A stretch of DNA of 10,000 nucleotides from Methanospirillum hungatei (GCF_020216685.1 NZ_JAIWNS010000055.1:1-10000), one strand, 5' to 3'. Counted from the first letter of the stretch, positions 1 through 6,793 are shown. Program-made: numbers and translations. Notes: a model not told the origin generated them from the sequence alone.

Positions 1-654
1 AAGAGGAATCCGGTTTGATGAGACTTTGGGAGCAAAGCCTCCCTCATCCCCGACACCAGTTGAGAGGCCTCGTTTTTTCAGGATGGTTTTTAAAGAATGA
101 TAGACCTCACATCCCCATCTGACAGCTTCAGGAAAATCAGGAGCTCCGACCGGAGCGATCATATACTCCTGGAAATCAGCTCCCTGCCAGTTTGCATGAG
201 CACCCCCGTTTAAAATATTCATATAGGGAACCGGAAGAAGATATGTCCGGTCTGCAAGGTGTTCATATAATGGAACCTGTAATGCCTGGGAAGCAGCACG
301 GGCTACCGCCATGGAAACCGGGAGGAGCGCATTTGTGCCAAGACGGCCTTTGTTATCCGTTCCATCCAATGAGATCAACTGGTTGTCTATAGCTGGCTGA
401 TCGGTGCTGTCCATCCCCATCAGGGATTTGCGAATTTCAGTATTGATAGCCTCTACCGCTTTCTTAACACCTTTCCCAAGAAAGCGCGAATCCCCATCAC
501 GCTTTTCTATTGCTTCATGTGTTCCGGTCGACGCTCCGGAGGGGCATGCTGCCCGCCCAAAATACCCCCCGACCAGAGTAACATCTGCTTCAACAGCGGG
601 ATTACCCCGTGAATCAATGATCTCTCTTCCAAAAACCCTCTCTATCTGAACCAT
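1..654 (-). CDS. eno: enolase, N-terminal 218 codons (gene runs off left edge)
   Basis: Enolase converts 2-phosphoglycerate to phosphoenolpyruvate in the cytoplasm (gluconeogenesis/glycolysis). The minus strand stays open from an ATG at 654 to base 1, giving 218 codons of an expected 410-430. Visible signatures are [10 protein letters not shown] (10-19), the SGASTG mobile loop (39-44) that helps bind Mg2+, NGGAHA (149-154) with the active-site His153, QEYMIAP (162-168) with Glu163, and VGDEGGFAP (201-209) with Glu204. The later metal ligands and the catalytic Lys lie outside the window. The start is fixed by AAGGA at 661-665, six bases upstream; an in-frame ATG at 669 is less likely because this Shine-Dalgarno would fall inside the gene. 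It follows the secreted-protein gene by 11 bases, so the two are probably cotranscribed. Its text looks more like bacterial enolases, and the loop between His153 and Glu163 is one residue longer than in the yeast and E. coli enzymes (from memory). Confidence 0.95.
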   Translation of the reverse strand, partial: MVQIERVFGREIIDSRGNPAVEADVTLVGGYFGRAACPSGASTGTHEAIEKRDGDSRFLGKGVKKAVEAINTEIRKSLMGMDSTDQPAIDNQLISLDGTDNKGRLGTNALLPVSMAVARAASQALQVPLYEHLADRTYLLPVPYMNILNGGAHANWQGADFQEYMIAPVGAPDFPEAVRWGCEVYHSLKTILKKRGLSTGVGDEGGFAPKVSSNRIPL

Positions 655-660
655 AGGATT

Positions 661-665
661 TCCTT
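661..665 (-). promoter_or_regulatory. Shine-Dalgarno site of the enolase gene
   Basis: AAGGA on the minus strand lies six bases before the ATG at 654 and directly after the stop codon of the upstream gene. It decides between the start at 654 and the in-frame ATG at 669, which overlaps the upstream stop (ATGA). Confidence 0.6.
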
Positions 666-1322
666 TCATGCCCCAATGCTTGCAAGGCTGCAGGATTCTG
701 TCACATATACCCAGTATGAACGGGTTGGCTCCAGCATCCGTGAATCAGCCTGCTCATTTGATCCACCATTGACGATGGTTACCTCAAACTGCTGGATAGC
801 AGGGTCCCATCCGATAACCTCTGTCCAGGTATTTCTTATAGAAAGTAATGAATCACGTGCTGATGCCGGAGTATTTCCAGTAAATCCAAACATGTTCCAT
901 CCGGCAGTCATATCCTTTACCGGGGGTACCTGCAGGGGATCATCTGAAAAACGAAGGGGAACGCTATGTGGAGTAGTGGAGTAAACCCAGTACCCTTCAA
1001 GCGGGAGAATCTTATCATCAGCCGTCAGATCATTCCATCCTCCATCCTTCTGATTATAGGTCCAGATACTATGACCGGCAGAGTCAAGACCGGTAAAAAT
1101 AGAAGCAGTATTTGCATCATTTGCCAGACGTCGTGGGACGGATACAAAATTCCATCCGGCAACCAGGTTTATTGATCCATTTAGATAGTCGGATACTACC
1201 TGATCACCTGACCCTGAAAGAACAGGTGTCTCTTCACCTGTAACAGTTTCTTCCCCTGATACTGAAAAGCTGCATAAAAATAAAAAAATGCAGAGTATAC
1301 CGAATCGTGATAATCTGGTCAT
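666..1322 (-). CDS. secreted protein with two GWN...YWVY repeats, function unknown
   Basis: I do not recognise a named family. Using the ATG at 1322 gives 218 aa with a signal peptide (MTRLSRF, a hydrophobic core to about residue 20, then SVSGEE). The mature part has two related units. The first begins [11 protein letters not shown] (about 53-63) and ends EGYWVY (109-114); the second begins TAGWNMFGF (about 139) and ends RSYWVY (201-206). Such aromatic GWN/GYW units occur in extracellular and S-layer-associated proteins of methanogens, so an exported or surface role is inferred. The frame is open upstream to a GTG at 1376, but that start has no Shine-Dalgarno and would place 18 residues before the signal peptide. 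A TATA-like sequence at 1344-1351 is centred about 25 bases before the 1322 ATG, which fits a leaderless transcript. The gene ends 11 bases before enolase, an odd partner for a secreted protein. Confidence 0.75.
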   Translation of the reverse strand: MTRLSRFGILCIFLFLCSFSVSGEETVTGEETPVLSGSGDQVVSDYLNGSINLVAGWNFVSVPRRLANDANTASIFTGLDSAGHSIWTYNQKDGGWNDLTADDKILPLEGYWVYSTTPHSVPLRFSDDPLQVPPVKDMTAGWNMFGFTGNTPASARDSLLSIRNTWTEVIGWDPAIQQFEVTIVNGGSNEQADSRMLEPTRSYWVYVTESCSLASIGA

Positions 1323-1343
1323 AACGTCCATTCCTGCTTTTCC

Positions 1344-1351
1344 AATATAAA
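1344..1351 (-). promoter_or_regulatory. possible TATA box (box A) for the secreted protein and enolase
   Basis: TTTATATT on the minus strand is centred about 25 bases upstream of the ATG at 1322, the usual archaeal distance from TATA box to transcription start. This would give a leaderless mRNA and supports the shorter start. It is a short AT-rich match only. Confidence 0.35.
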
Positions 1352-1380
1352 GCATTTCTGTGTAACTGTATTTCACTTTG

Positions 1381-1402
1381 TCGTCATGAGATCGTCATGA
1401 GA
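1381..1402. repeat. perfect tandem 11-bp direct repeat in the divergent intergenic region
   Basis: TCGTCATGAGA occurs at 1381-1391 and again at 1392-1402 with no mismatch. Each copy contains the palindrome TCATGA. The repeat lies between the secreted-protein gene and the divergent DNA glycosylase gene, about 36 bases before the latter. It could be a double operator or a simple duplication; the sequence alone does not decide. Confidence 0.85.
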
Positions 1403-1437
1403 TATTCTCTTCACATCAGGCATACAAATGCTCTTTT

Positions 1438-2337
1438 GTGAAATCCCTGACACTCTCAAAGTCACAACTTCCTTTCGATCTTAATCTCTCACTCTCCTGC
1501 GGGCAGATATTTGGATGGAAGAGAACGAGGAATACATGGAAAGGAGTTCATAATGGAAACATCGTAACAATCAGACAGAAGGGTACTCTCATCGAATATG
1601 ATGGGTTGACAAAGCCGGATGTCATCCGGTTTTTAGGGATATCTGATCCCGTCTCTGATATTATCAAATCCATCAGAGAGCATATCATCGCATACAAAGG
1701 TTCACCAGATCATTTTTTTGAAACCATGCATAGCAAGTCACAAGGACTTCGGATACTCAGACAACATCCCTGGGAATGTCTGGTGAGTTTCATCTGTTCG
1801 GCAAACTCGAATGTCAGCACTATCGGGAAACGAATCAACCTCATTCTTGGGCGATATGGCACCTCATGCACATTTTATGAAAACACGTTTCCGGATCCAG
1901 CAGTACTTTCTCAATGCAAGGAGCCAGAGCTACGGGAATGTCTGACAGGATACCGGGCACCATACCTGATAAAAACTGCTCAATATATTCATGAGCATCC
2001 TGACTTCTTTCAGCAGGTCAGAAAAATGAATTACCATCAGGCAAAAGACATGTTGATGATTTTACCCGGAGTCGGACCGAAAGTTGCAGACTGTGTTTTA
2101 CTCTTTGCATTTGAACATCTGAACGCAGTCCCGGTTGACATCCGGATACGGAAGATAATAGAAGACCAATACGCCAGTCTTATCCACACCGATAAGAGCG
2201 GAAAACTCTCTTATGACACTATTGGCGGATTCTGCAGAGAGTACTTTGGTCCGTATGCCGGATATGCCCAGCAGTATCTCTTTGCTACCCGAGATTTGGA
2301 AAAGGAAGAGGTTACCAAATCTGCTGAATTACCATGA
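1438..2337 (+). CDS. ogg: OGG1-type 8-oxoguanine DNA glycosylase/AP lyase
   Basis: This base-excision repair enzyme removes 8-oxoguanine from DNA and nicks the abasic site (299 aa). The N-terminal Ogg_N domain is seen in LPFDLNLSLSCGQIFGW (11-27), where Gly22 matches human Gly42. The core has WECLVSFICSANSN (112-125). The helix-hairpin-helix/GPD motif LPGVGPKVADC (209-219) holds the predicted Schiff-base Lys215 and Cys219, followed by the catalytic Asp234 in PVDIR. Gln278 and Phe282 in YAQQYLF match human Gln315 and Phe319, which contact the damaged base. Human Arg154, which reads the opposite cytosine, is Thr128 here, and human His270 is Arg236. The start is GTG with no Shine-Dalgarno; the ATG at 1428 is out of frame. 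The last 26 bases overlap the convergent PiT gene. Confidence 0.92.
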   Translation: MKSLTLSKSQLPFDLNLSLSCGQIFGWKRTRNTWKGVHNGNIVTIRQKGTLIEYDGLTKPDVIRFLGISDPVSDIIKSIREHIIAYKGSPDHFFETMHSKSQGLRILRQHPWECLVSFICSANSNVSTIGKRINLILGRYGTSCTFYENTFPDPAVLSQCKEPELRECLTGYRAPYLIKTAQYIHEHPDFFQQVRKMNYHQAKDMLMILPGVGPKVADCVLLFAFEHLNAVPVDIRIRKIIEDQYASLIHTDKSGKLSYDTIGGFCREYFGPYAGYAQQYLFATRDLEKEEVTKSAELP

Positions 2338-3496
2338 ATACACAATAAGCGCACGTTGCAGTCAGGGGTATCGTAACAATCCATGCCGTGACAATCTGCC
2401 TGACAATAGACCACTGAACTGCTGAACTTCCCTGCGTTGCACCAACCCCCATGATACAGCCGCTGATTGCATGAGTGCTGGACACCGGAACACCAAACAG
2501 CGTGACAAATAAAAGAACAAAACCTCCGCCTGCTTCTGCACAAAAGCCCTGGTACGGACGCAGATGAGTAATCCGCTTCGCCATTGTCCTGACGATCTTC
2601 CATCCTCCAGTCAGGGTTCCCAGTGATATTGCCGCACTGGACATGAAGATTACCCAGAGAGGAACATAAAAGTCACTCAGTACCCCTGCTGTAACCAGCA
2701 TAGCAGTAATTATACCCATTGCATGCTGGGCGTCATTACTCCCATGACCGATACTATAAAAAGAAGCAGATACGATCTGCAGTTTATTAAATATTTTATT
2801 CATTACCTGCTGGTCTGCATTCCGGCATAACCTGATAACCAGACATCCGAAGATGAACGCTCCTGCAAATCCCAATGATGGTGAGATGACAATGAAGAGA
2901 ATGATTCCCAAAAGGCCGCTGATTGGAAGAATATGAAACATAATACATAGGGGAATGGAGAACACAAAACCAAAAAATCCTCCTATCTTCAGATAATGAG
3001 TACGGTCTGGCTCATGTTTTAACCTGGCAATTCCTGCCAGAAAGACTGCCCCGATAAGTGCTCCTATAAACCCGAAAAGAATTACTCCTCCGATCAACGG
3101 CAATGAGGGAAGGATGACAACACTCATCCCTCCATAGGCAACCGCAGTTCCAATCAGACCACCAACCATCGCATGGGTGGATGATATCGGAATCCCGATA
3201 TATGCAGTCGCATAAATCCAGAAAGATGCAACGAGAATACCGACGATAATCACCTCAAGAGTGAGCCACTCAGGTGCCACAATCCCTTTCCCAATCGTCT
3301 TTGCAATAGCCGTGGTAAAGAACAACGGGCCAATAAGATTAAAAAAGGCTGCCAGACAAACTGCCTGCAGGGGGGTCAGGACACGGGTTGCGACAATGGT
3401 AGAGATGGAATTTGCCGCATCATGAAGACCATTTAAAAAATTAAAAAGGAGAGCGATAGCAATGCCAATGATGAGGATGCTTTCCATACTGATCAC
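2312..3496 (-). CDS. pit: PiT-family inorganic phosphate transporter (downstream copy)
   Basis: This is an integral membrane phosphate permease driven by a cation gradient (PiT family). It has 394 aa, about ten or more hydrophobic segments, and the internal two-fold repeat of the family. The first signature is NGLHDAANS with Asp26, the second GHGSNDAQHAMG with Asp255; both key aspartates are present. Each half also has a G-I/V-P-x-SSTH motif (GIPISSTH and GVPVSSTH), and RPYQGFC stands in the second half. The start is GTG at 3496, whose GTGA overlaps the stop of the DUF47 gene upstream; an ATG three codons later (3487) is an equal alternative. The overlap implies translational coupling with DUF47, its usual partner. 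The 3' end overlaps the convergent glycosylase gene by 26 bases. Confidence 0.93.
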   Translation of the reverse strand: MISMESILIIGIAIALLFNFLNGLHDAANSISTIVATRVLTPLQAVCLAAFFNLIGPLFFTTAIAKTIGKGIVAPEWLTLEVIIVGILVASFWIYATAYIGIPISSTHAMVGGLIGTAVAYGGMSVVILPSLPLIGGVILFGFIGALIGAVFLAGIARLKHEPDRTHYLKIGGFFGFVFSIPLCIMFHILPISGLLGIILFIVISPSLGFAGAFIFGCLVIRLCRNADQQVMNKIFNKLQIVSASFYSIGHGSNDAQHAMGIITAMLVTAGVLSDFYVPLWVIFMSSAAISLGTLTGGWKIVRTMAKRITHLRPYQGFCAEAGGGFVLLFVTLFGVPVSSTHAISGCIMGVGATQGSSAVQWSIVRQIVTAWIVTIPLTATCAYCVFMVIQQIW

Positions 3497-4122
3497 GAAT
3501 GCCTGATACTGATATCCGAAAGGACGTTCGCAACATCTTCACATTTGTCAGTAGCAGTTTCCAGACACTCATAAATGTCCTTTAATTTTATCGTGGTCAT
3601 GGGATCTTCCATGGCAAACAGCCGCTGTATTGCATGAGATAACAGATCATCTGCCATGTTCTCAAGCCGGTTAATTTCAATACCACAACTTTCCAGTGGA
3701 TTACTGTTCCTGAAAGAACGAATTCCCTTCACCCCGCATTGCAGCTGGACTGTTGACAGTCTGATAAGCTGGGCAAAGTTCTGCATCGTCCTGTCATAGT
3801 CCTTGATCCCATAAATGAGAAGTTTCTCAGCCGAATCATCAATATAGTCCAGAACATCATCAAGTGCCGATGCAAGTCTTGATATCTCCAATGGATCAAG
3901 CGGAGTGATAAATGTGCGATTTAAATGTTCGTATATTTCATGGGTAATTAAATCGCCCTTATGTTCCAGTTCTTTAATCTCTTTATAGGTTGATTCAGGA
4001 TCAGTCTTTGTTGTGACCATCTGCTCCAGTTTTTCGGCCGCCTGGACTACAATTCCGGCCATTTGCTCAAAAAGGTCAAAAAATACTTTATCCTGTGGAA
4101 TCAACCATTCCTTAATCCCCAC
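3493..4122 (-). CDS. DUF47 family PhoU-like protein, partner of the downstream PiT
   Basis: This is a 209-aa soluble, largely helical protein of the DUF47/TIGR00153 family, related in fold to the phosphate regulator PhoU. Family members sit next to PiT transporters and are thought to control them; the mechanism is not settled. Visible features are the N-terminal IPQDKVFFDLFEQM, an acidic ELEHKGD (51-57), FITPLDPLEI (71-80), ALDDVLDYIDD (86-96) and the C-terminal KLKDIYECLE segment with further acidic residues, as expected for metal binding in PhoU-like bundles. The start is GTG at 4122 with no Shine-Dalgarno; an AT-rich stretch about 27 bases upstream could be a weak box A for a leaderless mRNA. 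It overlaps the PiT gene by four bases. It is clearly paralogous to the protein at 5380-6012 and almost the same length. Confidence 0.9.
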   Translation of the reverse strand: MGIKEWLIPQDKVFFDLFEQMAGIVVQAAEKLEQMVTTKTDPESTYKEIKELEHKGDLITHEIYEHLNRTFITPLDPLEISRLASALDDVLDYIDDSAEKLLIYGIKDYDRTMQNFAQLIRLSTVQLQCGVKGIRSFRNSNPLESCGIEINRLENMADDLLSHAIQRLFAMEDPMTTIKLKDIYECLETATDKCEDVANVLSDISIRHS

Positions 4123-4153
4123 AGTAATCGGAACAAATAACCCTTACATACGT

Positions 4154-4180
4154 AAAAAGACACCGGTCTGTCAGCTGACA
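4154..4180 (-). terminator. possible terminator between the two DUF47-PiT modules
   Basis: On the minus strand the end of the upstream PiT gene lies in the perfect 12-bp palindrome TGTCAGCTGACA (4169-4180). It is followed by a short GACA...TGTC inverted repeat and then TTTTT (4154-4158). Archaeal termination needs little more than a T tract, so this may end the upstream module's transcript. The stems are short and the call is tentative. Confidence 0.35.
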
Positions 4181-5376
4181 ATATCAAGGAAAGTCAAACC
4201 TGCCTGTAATAAAAAAGAATACGCAAGATAAAATAAAGCTGAAGCAGCAACTGCAAGCGGAAACGTAACAATCCATGCTGTAATAATATCCCTGACAACC
4301 TTCCAGTCAACGGCATTTTTCCCCCTGGTTGCACCGACCCCCACGATTGAACCACTGATGATATGGGTGGAAGAGGTAGGAATACCAGTTATTGTCAGGG
4401 CAGATATGACAAGTCCCCCGGCAATGGAAGCGCAAAACCCCTGGTACGGCCGAATCCGGGTTATCCCTTTTGCCATCTTCGTAATCACATTCCATCCTCC
4501 AAAGACCGTCCCGACACCGAGGGCAAAAGCAGATGCAGCCATCACCCAGAACGGAGCAGAGAACTCATCCGAGAGACCACCTACGATGAATAATGCTGCA
4601 ATAATTCCTACCGCATGAAGTCCGTCGTTTGCACCCTGACCAATTGCCTGGGCCCCGCAGGTCAGCACCTGAAGGGGAAAGAAGATTTTATTTCTGGTAC
4701 TCTGCCTTGAAAACCGGAAGATATAGGAGACTAAAATATCAAGGAAAAAACCAACAAGAAACCCAATGGTCGGGGATATTACAATAAATATGAAAATCGC
4801 GAGAAGTCCGCTTACTTGAAGAATACCAATAGCCATAAGAGAGACCACCATAAGAGAAAAACCACCGACGGCCCCAGCGACAGCGCCAAGTCTGACCGGT
4901 CCCTTGAGCATCCAGAAGACGATTGAGAGATAGACCCCTCCACAGAGTGCTCCGACAAAACCAGTCATGGCAACAGACTGAAGCATCAGGAGAGACGGCC
5001 ATATTACTGTGGAAAAGCCAAATGCAGCGATTGATGAACCAACCATACAGCCAATGAGAGTATGACTTGATGATACAGGAAATCCTTTCGCCGTTAAAAT
5101 GCCTAACAGGAGGACGCCACAAAAGAGTGCTACAACAAGCGTACCAGGAGTCACTGCTCCAGCCTTCACTACCCCTGTCCCGATAGTCTTTGCGATGGCA
5201 GTTGTTAGTAAAAAAGGTCCTGCAATATTGCAGACCGCTGCCAGAATGAGTGCATACAATGGTCGCAAGGCCCTGGTTGCAACTATCGTGGCTATCGAGT
5301 TTCCTGCATTATTGAGACCGTTGACAAAATTAAATAAGAGTGCAAGGAAAATCCCGATGATTATTATGAATTCCAT
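4171..5376 (-). CDS. pit: PiT-family transporter with Asn in the first signature motif (upstream copy)
   Basis: This is a 401-aa polytopic membrane protein of the PiT phosphate permease family, paralogous to the protein at 2312-3496. Shared blocks include the N-terminal FNF-V/L-NGL, ATR-A/V-L, TTAIAKTIG, a central FIVISP segment, RPYQGFC and a C-terminal SSTH-x-ISG block with GVGAT. The second signature GQGANDGLHAVG keeps its Asp251. The first signature reads NGLNNAGNS, with Asn23 where Asp stands in the paralog and in most PiT proteins; the codon is AAT at 5310-5308. The first SSTH motif is also altered to SSSH. In human PiT2 the corresponding Asp28 is needed for phosphate transport, so ion coupling or substrate may differ here. 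The ATG at 5376 follows the DUF47 stop by three bases and has no clear Shine-Dalgarno, so translation is probably coupled. Confidence 0.88.
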   Translation of the reverse strand: MEFIIIIGIFLALLFNFVNGLNNAGNSIATIVATRALRPLYALILAAVCNIAGPFLLTTAIAKTIGTGVVKAGAVTPGTLVVALFCGVLLLGILTAKGFPVSSSHTLIGCMVGSSIAAFGFSTVIWPSLLMLQSVAMTGFVGALCGGVYLSIVFWMLKGPVRLGAVAGAVGGFSLMVVSLMAIGILQVSGLLAIFIFIVISPTIGFLVGFFLDILVSYIFRFSRQSTRNKIFFPLQVLTCGAQAIGQGANDGLHAVGIIAALFIVGGLSDEFSAPFWVMAASAFALGVGTVFGGWNVITKMAKGITRIRPYQGFCASIAGGLVISALTITGIPTSSTHIISGSIVGVGATRGKNAVDWKVVRDIITAWIVTFPLAVAASALFYLAYSFLLQAGLTFLDIVS

Positions 5377-5379
5377 GGT

Positions 5380-6012
5380 TCATGTATGACGGATGATAAT
5401 CTCATTAAGCACATGCCCCACATCATTACATTCCTGCAATACCTCTTCGAGATTTTCATAAATATCCTTGAGCTTTATGAGGAGGATCGGATCCTGCATA
5501 GAGAATAGTTCAGTTACGGCAGTAGAGAGGAGATCACTGGATCGGTTATATACATGATTGATATTCTGACAGGAGTTTTTTATCTCACGAATCTCATTCC
5601 AGGACCCAAGCAGCCCCACACCTTCCCGAATTTCTGCGACAGATATGGAAATAAATTCGGCAAAGGTATTCAGATGGGGGTAGGTCCCGGACAACTGATA
5701 GTTGCATATCTGATGTGCAACCCAGTCGATGATATCGATCACATCATCCAGAGCTTTTGCAAGACGGTGAATTTCATCTGGTTCAAGAGGAGTGATGAGT
5801 GACTCCTCCAGTCTTGCAAAAATTTTTCTGAGCAGTTCATCAGATTCATGCTCAAGCTGATGTATCTTCTGACAGGTGATCCCCCTGTGCTGATCCAGAT
5901 CAGAGATCAGTTCGGTCAGATGCGATGAGGCCTGAACTATCTTCTCTGATATTTCACGAAAAATTTCCAGAAAATATTGATCTTCCGGGAGAATGATATC
6001 CCGTATCCGCAT
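5380..6012 (-). CDS. DUF47 family PhoU-like protein, partner of the upstream PiT
   Basis: This is a 210-aa helical protein of the DUF47/TIGR00153 (PhoU-like) family, probably the cytoplasmic regulator or accessory of the PiT three bases downstream. It shares with the second DUF47 protein the start pattern IxPxDxxFxxxF, the acidic QLEHESDE (52-59), LITPLEPDEI (72-81), ALDDVIDIIDW (87-97) and KLKDIYENLE near the C-terminus. The reading frame is open upstream to 6198, but those 62 extra residues are not family-like and overlap the end of the neighbouring secreted-protein gene. The ATG at 6012 aligns with the paralog's N-terminus, and a strong TATA box about 24 bases upstream would make the transcript start near this codon. 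Confidence 0.9.
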   Translation of the reverse strand: MRIRDIILPEDQYFLEIFREISEKIVQASSHLTELISDLDQHRGITCQKIHQLEHESDELLRKIFARLEESLITPLEPDEIHRLAKALDDVIDIIDWVAHQICNYQLSGTYPHLNTFAEFISISVAEIREGVGLLGSWNEIREIKNSCQNINHVYNRSSDLLSTAVTELFSMQDPILLIKLKDIYENLEEVLQECNDVGHVLNEIIIRHT

Positions 6013-6030
6013 ATCTTCTGGTGATACCTG

Positions 6031-6041
6031 ATATATTATAT
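6031..6041 (-). promoter_or_regulatory. TATA box (box A) of the phosphate-uptake genes
   Basis: The minus strand reads ATATAATATAT centred about 24 bases before the ATG at 6012, in the 74-base gap between the secreted-protein gene and the DUF47 gene. The distance matches an archaeal TATA box for a leaderless or nearly leaderless mRNA. It is the clearest promoter in the window. Confidence 0.55.
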
Positions 6042-6077
6042 GATTACGCGTTCCATCAGGAATTTTAATCAAAATGG

Positions 6078-6091
6078 CCTGAAAAATCAGG
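6078..6091 (-). terminator. small hairpin with T tract at the end of the secreted-protein gene
   Basis: The minus strand reads CCTGATTTTTCAGG, a five-base stem (CCTGA/TCAGG) whose loop is T-rich. It overlaps the stop codon at 6087-6089 and lies before the TATA box of the DUF47 gene. It may end the upstream transcript, but the T run lies in the loop rather than after the stem, so support is weak. Confidence 0.25.
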
Positions 6092-6635
6092 TCATATTGC
6101 TCATTATTGCAAAAAATTCGTCTGCCGGAACGGTTGCGAGTGCTGGAAATGTTCTGTTCTGCACTGAATACCGCTGCATTACCTGATATTCTAGCCATGC
6201 GCCATACAATGAAAGGCGGGCAGTAATCCCGGAGATCTGTGCAGGATACTGGGGATCTGATCTGTTCAATTTAGGAATACGGTTCAGATTGATCAGTTCC
6301 GACTGGACTGTCCGGTTATATGCCTGCCTCAAATATGACAAATCCTGTGAAATATTATACGAGTACGTCTCATTCAGATTCTTCTTCAGACGAATATTTG
6401 CATATTCTACAGACAGATTCAGTACATCAGGGATGTCATACGTGACAGAGCCATCAACCCGTCCTTTGATCTCATATAAATCAGGAATCCAGTACTGGTT
6501 CATCATAAACAGAAATTCAGTGTCATTACTGGTATGATTCCCCGAGATACCGATATCCTCCCCCATACAGGGATATATATCCAGGAAAAAAATTGACAGA
6601 AATATGATGAACATATATGTCAGGCAAAAACGCAT
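6087..6635 (-). CDS. secreted or membrane-anchored protein rich in N-glycosylation sequons, function unknown
   Basis: I recognise no family for this 182-aa protein. The N-terminus MRFCLTYMFIIFLSIFFLDIYP is a signal peptide or uncleaved anchor, so the rest should lie outside the cell. The sequence holds nine Asn-X-Ser/Thr sequons (Asn33, 37, 73, 88, 94, 107, 124, 160 and 180), far more than expected by chance for this length, which fits an exported glycoprotein. The segment from about 70 to 150 looks helical, without cysteines. The ATG at 6635 has a good Shine-Dalgarno, GGAG at 6642-6645, with a six-base spacer. It lies upstream of, and on the same strand as, the phosphate-uptake genes, but a TATA box in the 74-base gap suggests that they have their own promoter. 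A link to phosphate is only positional. Confidence 0.75.
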   Translation of the reverse strand: MRFCLTYMFIIFLSIFFLDIYPCMGEDIGISGNHTSNDTEFLFMMNQYWIPDLYEIKGRVDGSVTYDIPDVLNLSVEYANIRLKKNLNETYSYNISQDLSYLRQAYNRTVQSELINLNRIPKLNRSDPQYPAQISGITARLSLYGAWLEYQVMQRYSVQNRTFPALATVPADEFFAIMSNMT

Positions 6636-6793
6636 AATTATCTCCTATGAACCTCTATTGATCATTGAGTTTATCTCTGGAGACATTTGAAGGTATCAGC
6701 CCTGAAATCTTTTAATAAAATCCAGAATATGATAACCTGATACATGAAACCATTATGAAAGGGTATGAACAACAAATAAGGGCAGGTTAGTGA
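6636..6793. promoter_or_regulatory. divergent promoter region with an inverted repeat around an AT-rich core
   Basis: This 158-base gap separates the minus-strand secreted protein from the plus-strand sensor gene. GTATCAG (6693-6699) and CTGATAC (6737-6743) form a 7-bp inverted repeat. Between them TTTTAATAAAA (about 6710-6720) could act as box A in either direction. AGGT at 6784-6787 is a likely weak Shine-Dalgarno for the GTG at 6794. I see no small gene here. Confidence 0.35.

Noticed and set aside
192-649. Two plus-strand open frames (192-392 and 404-649)
   Set aside because: They lie entirely antisense to the enolase gene, which has clear catalytic motifs; their translations resemble no protein.
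1323-1376. GTG start at 1376 for the GWN-repeat secreted protein
   Set aside because: No Shine-Dalgarno is present, it would put 18 residues before the signal peptide, and the possible TATA box would lie inside the coding region.
4307-5122. Several open frames of 60-130 codons on both strands inside the upstream PiT gene
   Set aside because: They are frame shadows of the membrane protein gene; none has a ribosome binding site or a recognisable motif.
6013-6198. A 62-residue N-terminal extension of the upstream DUF47 protein
   Set aside because: It overlaps the end of the secreted-protein gene in another frame, is not family-like, and would contain the TATA box; the paralog starts at the equivalent of the ATG at 6012.
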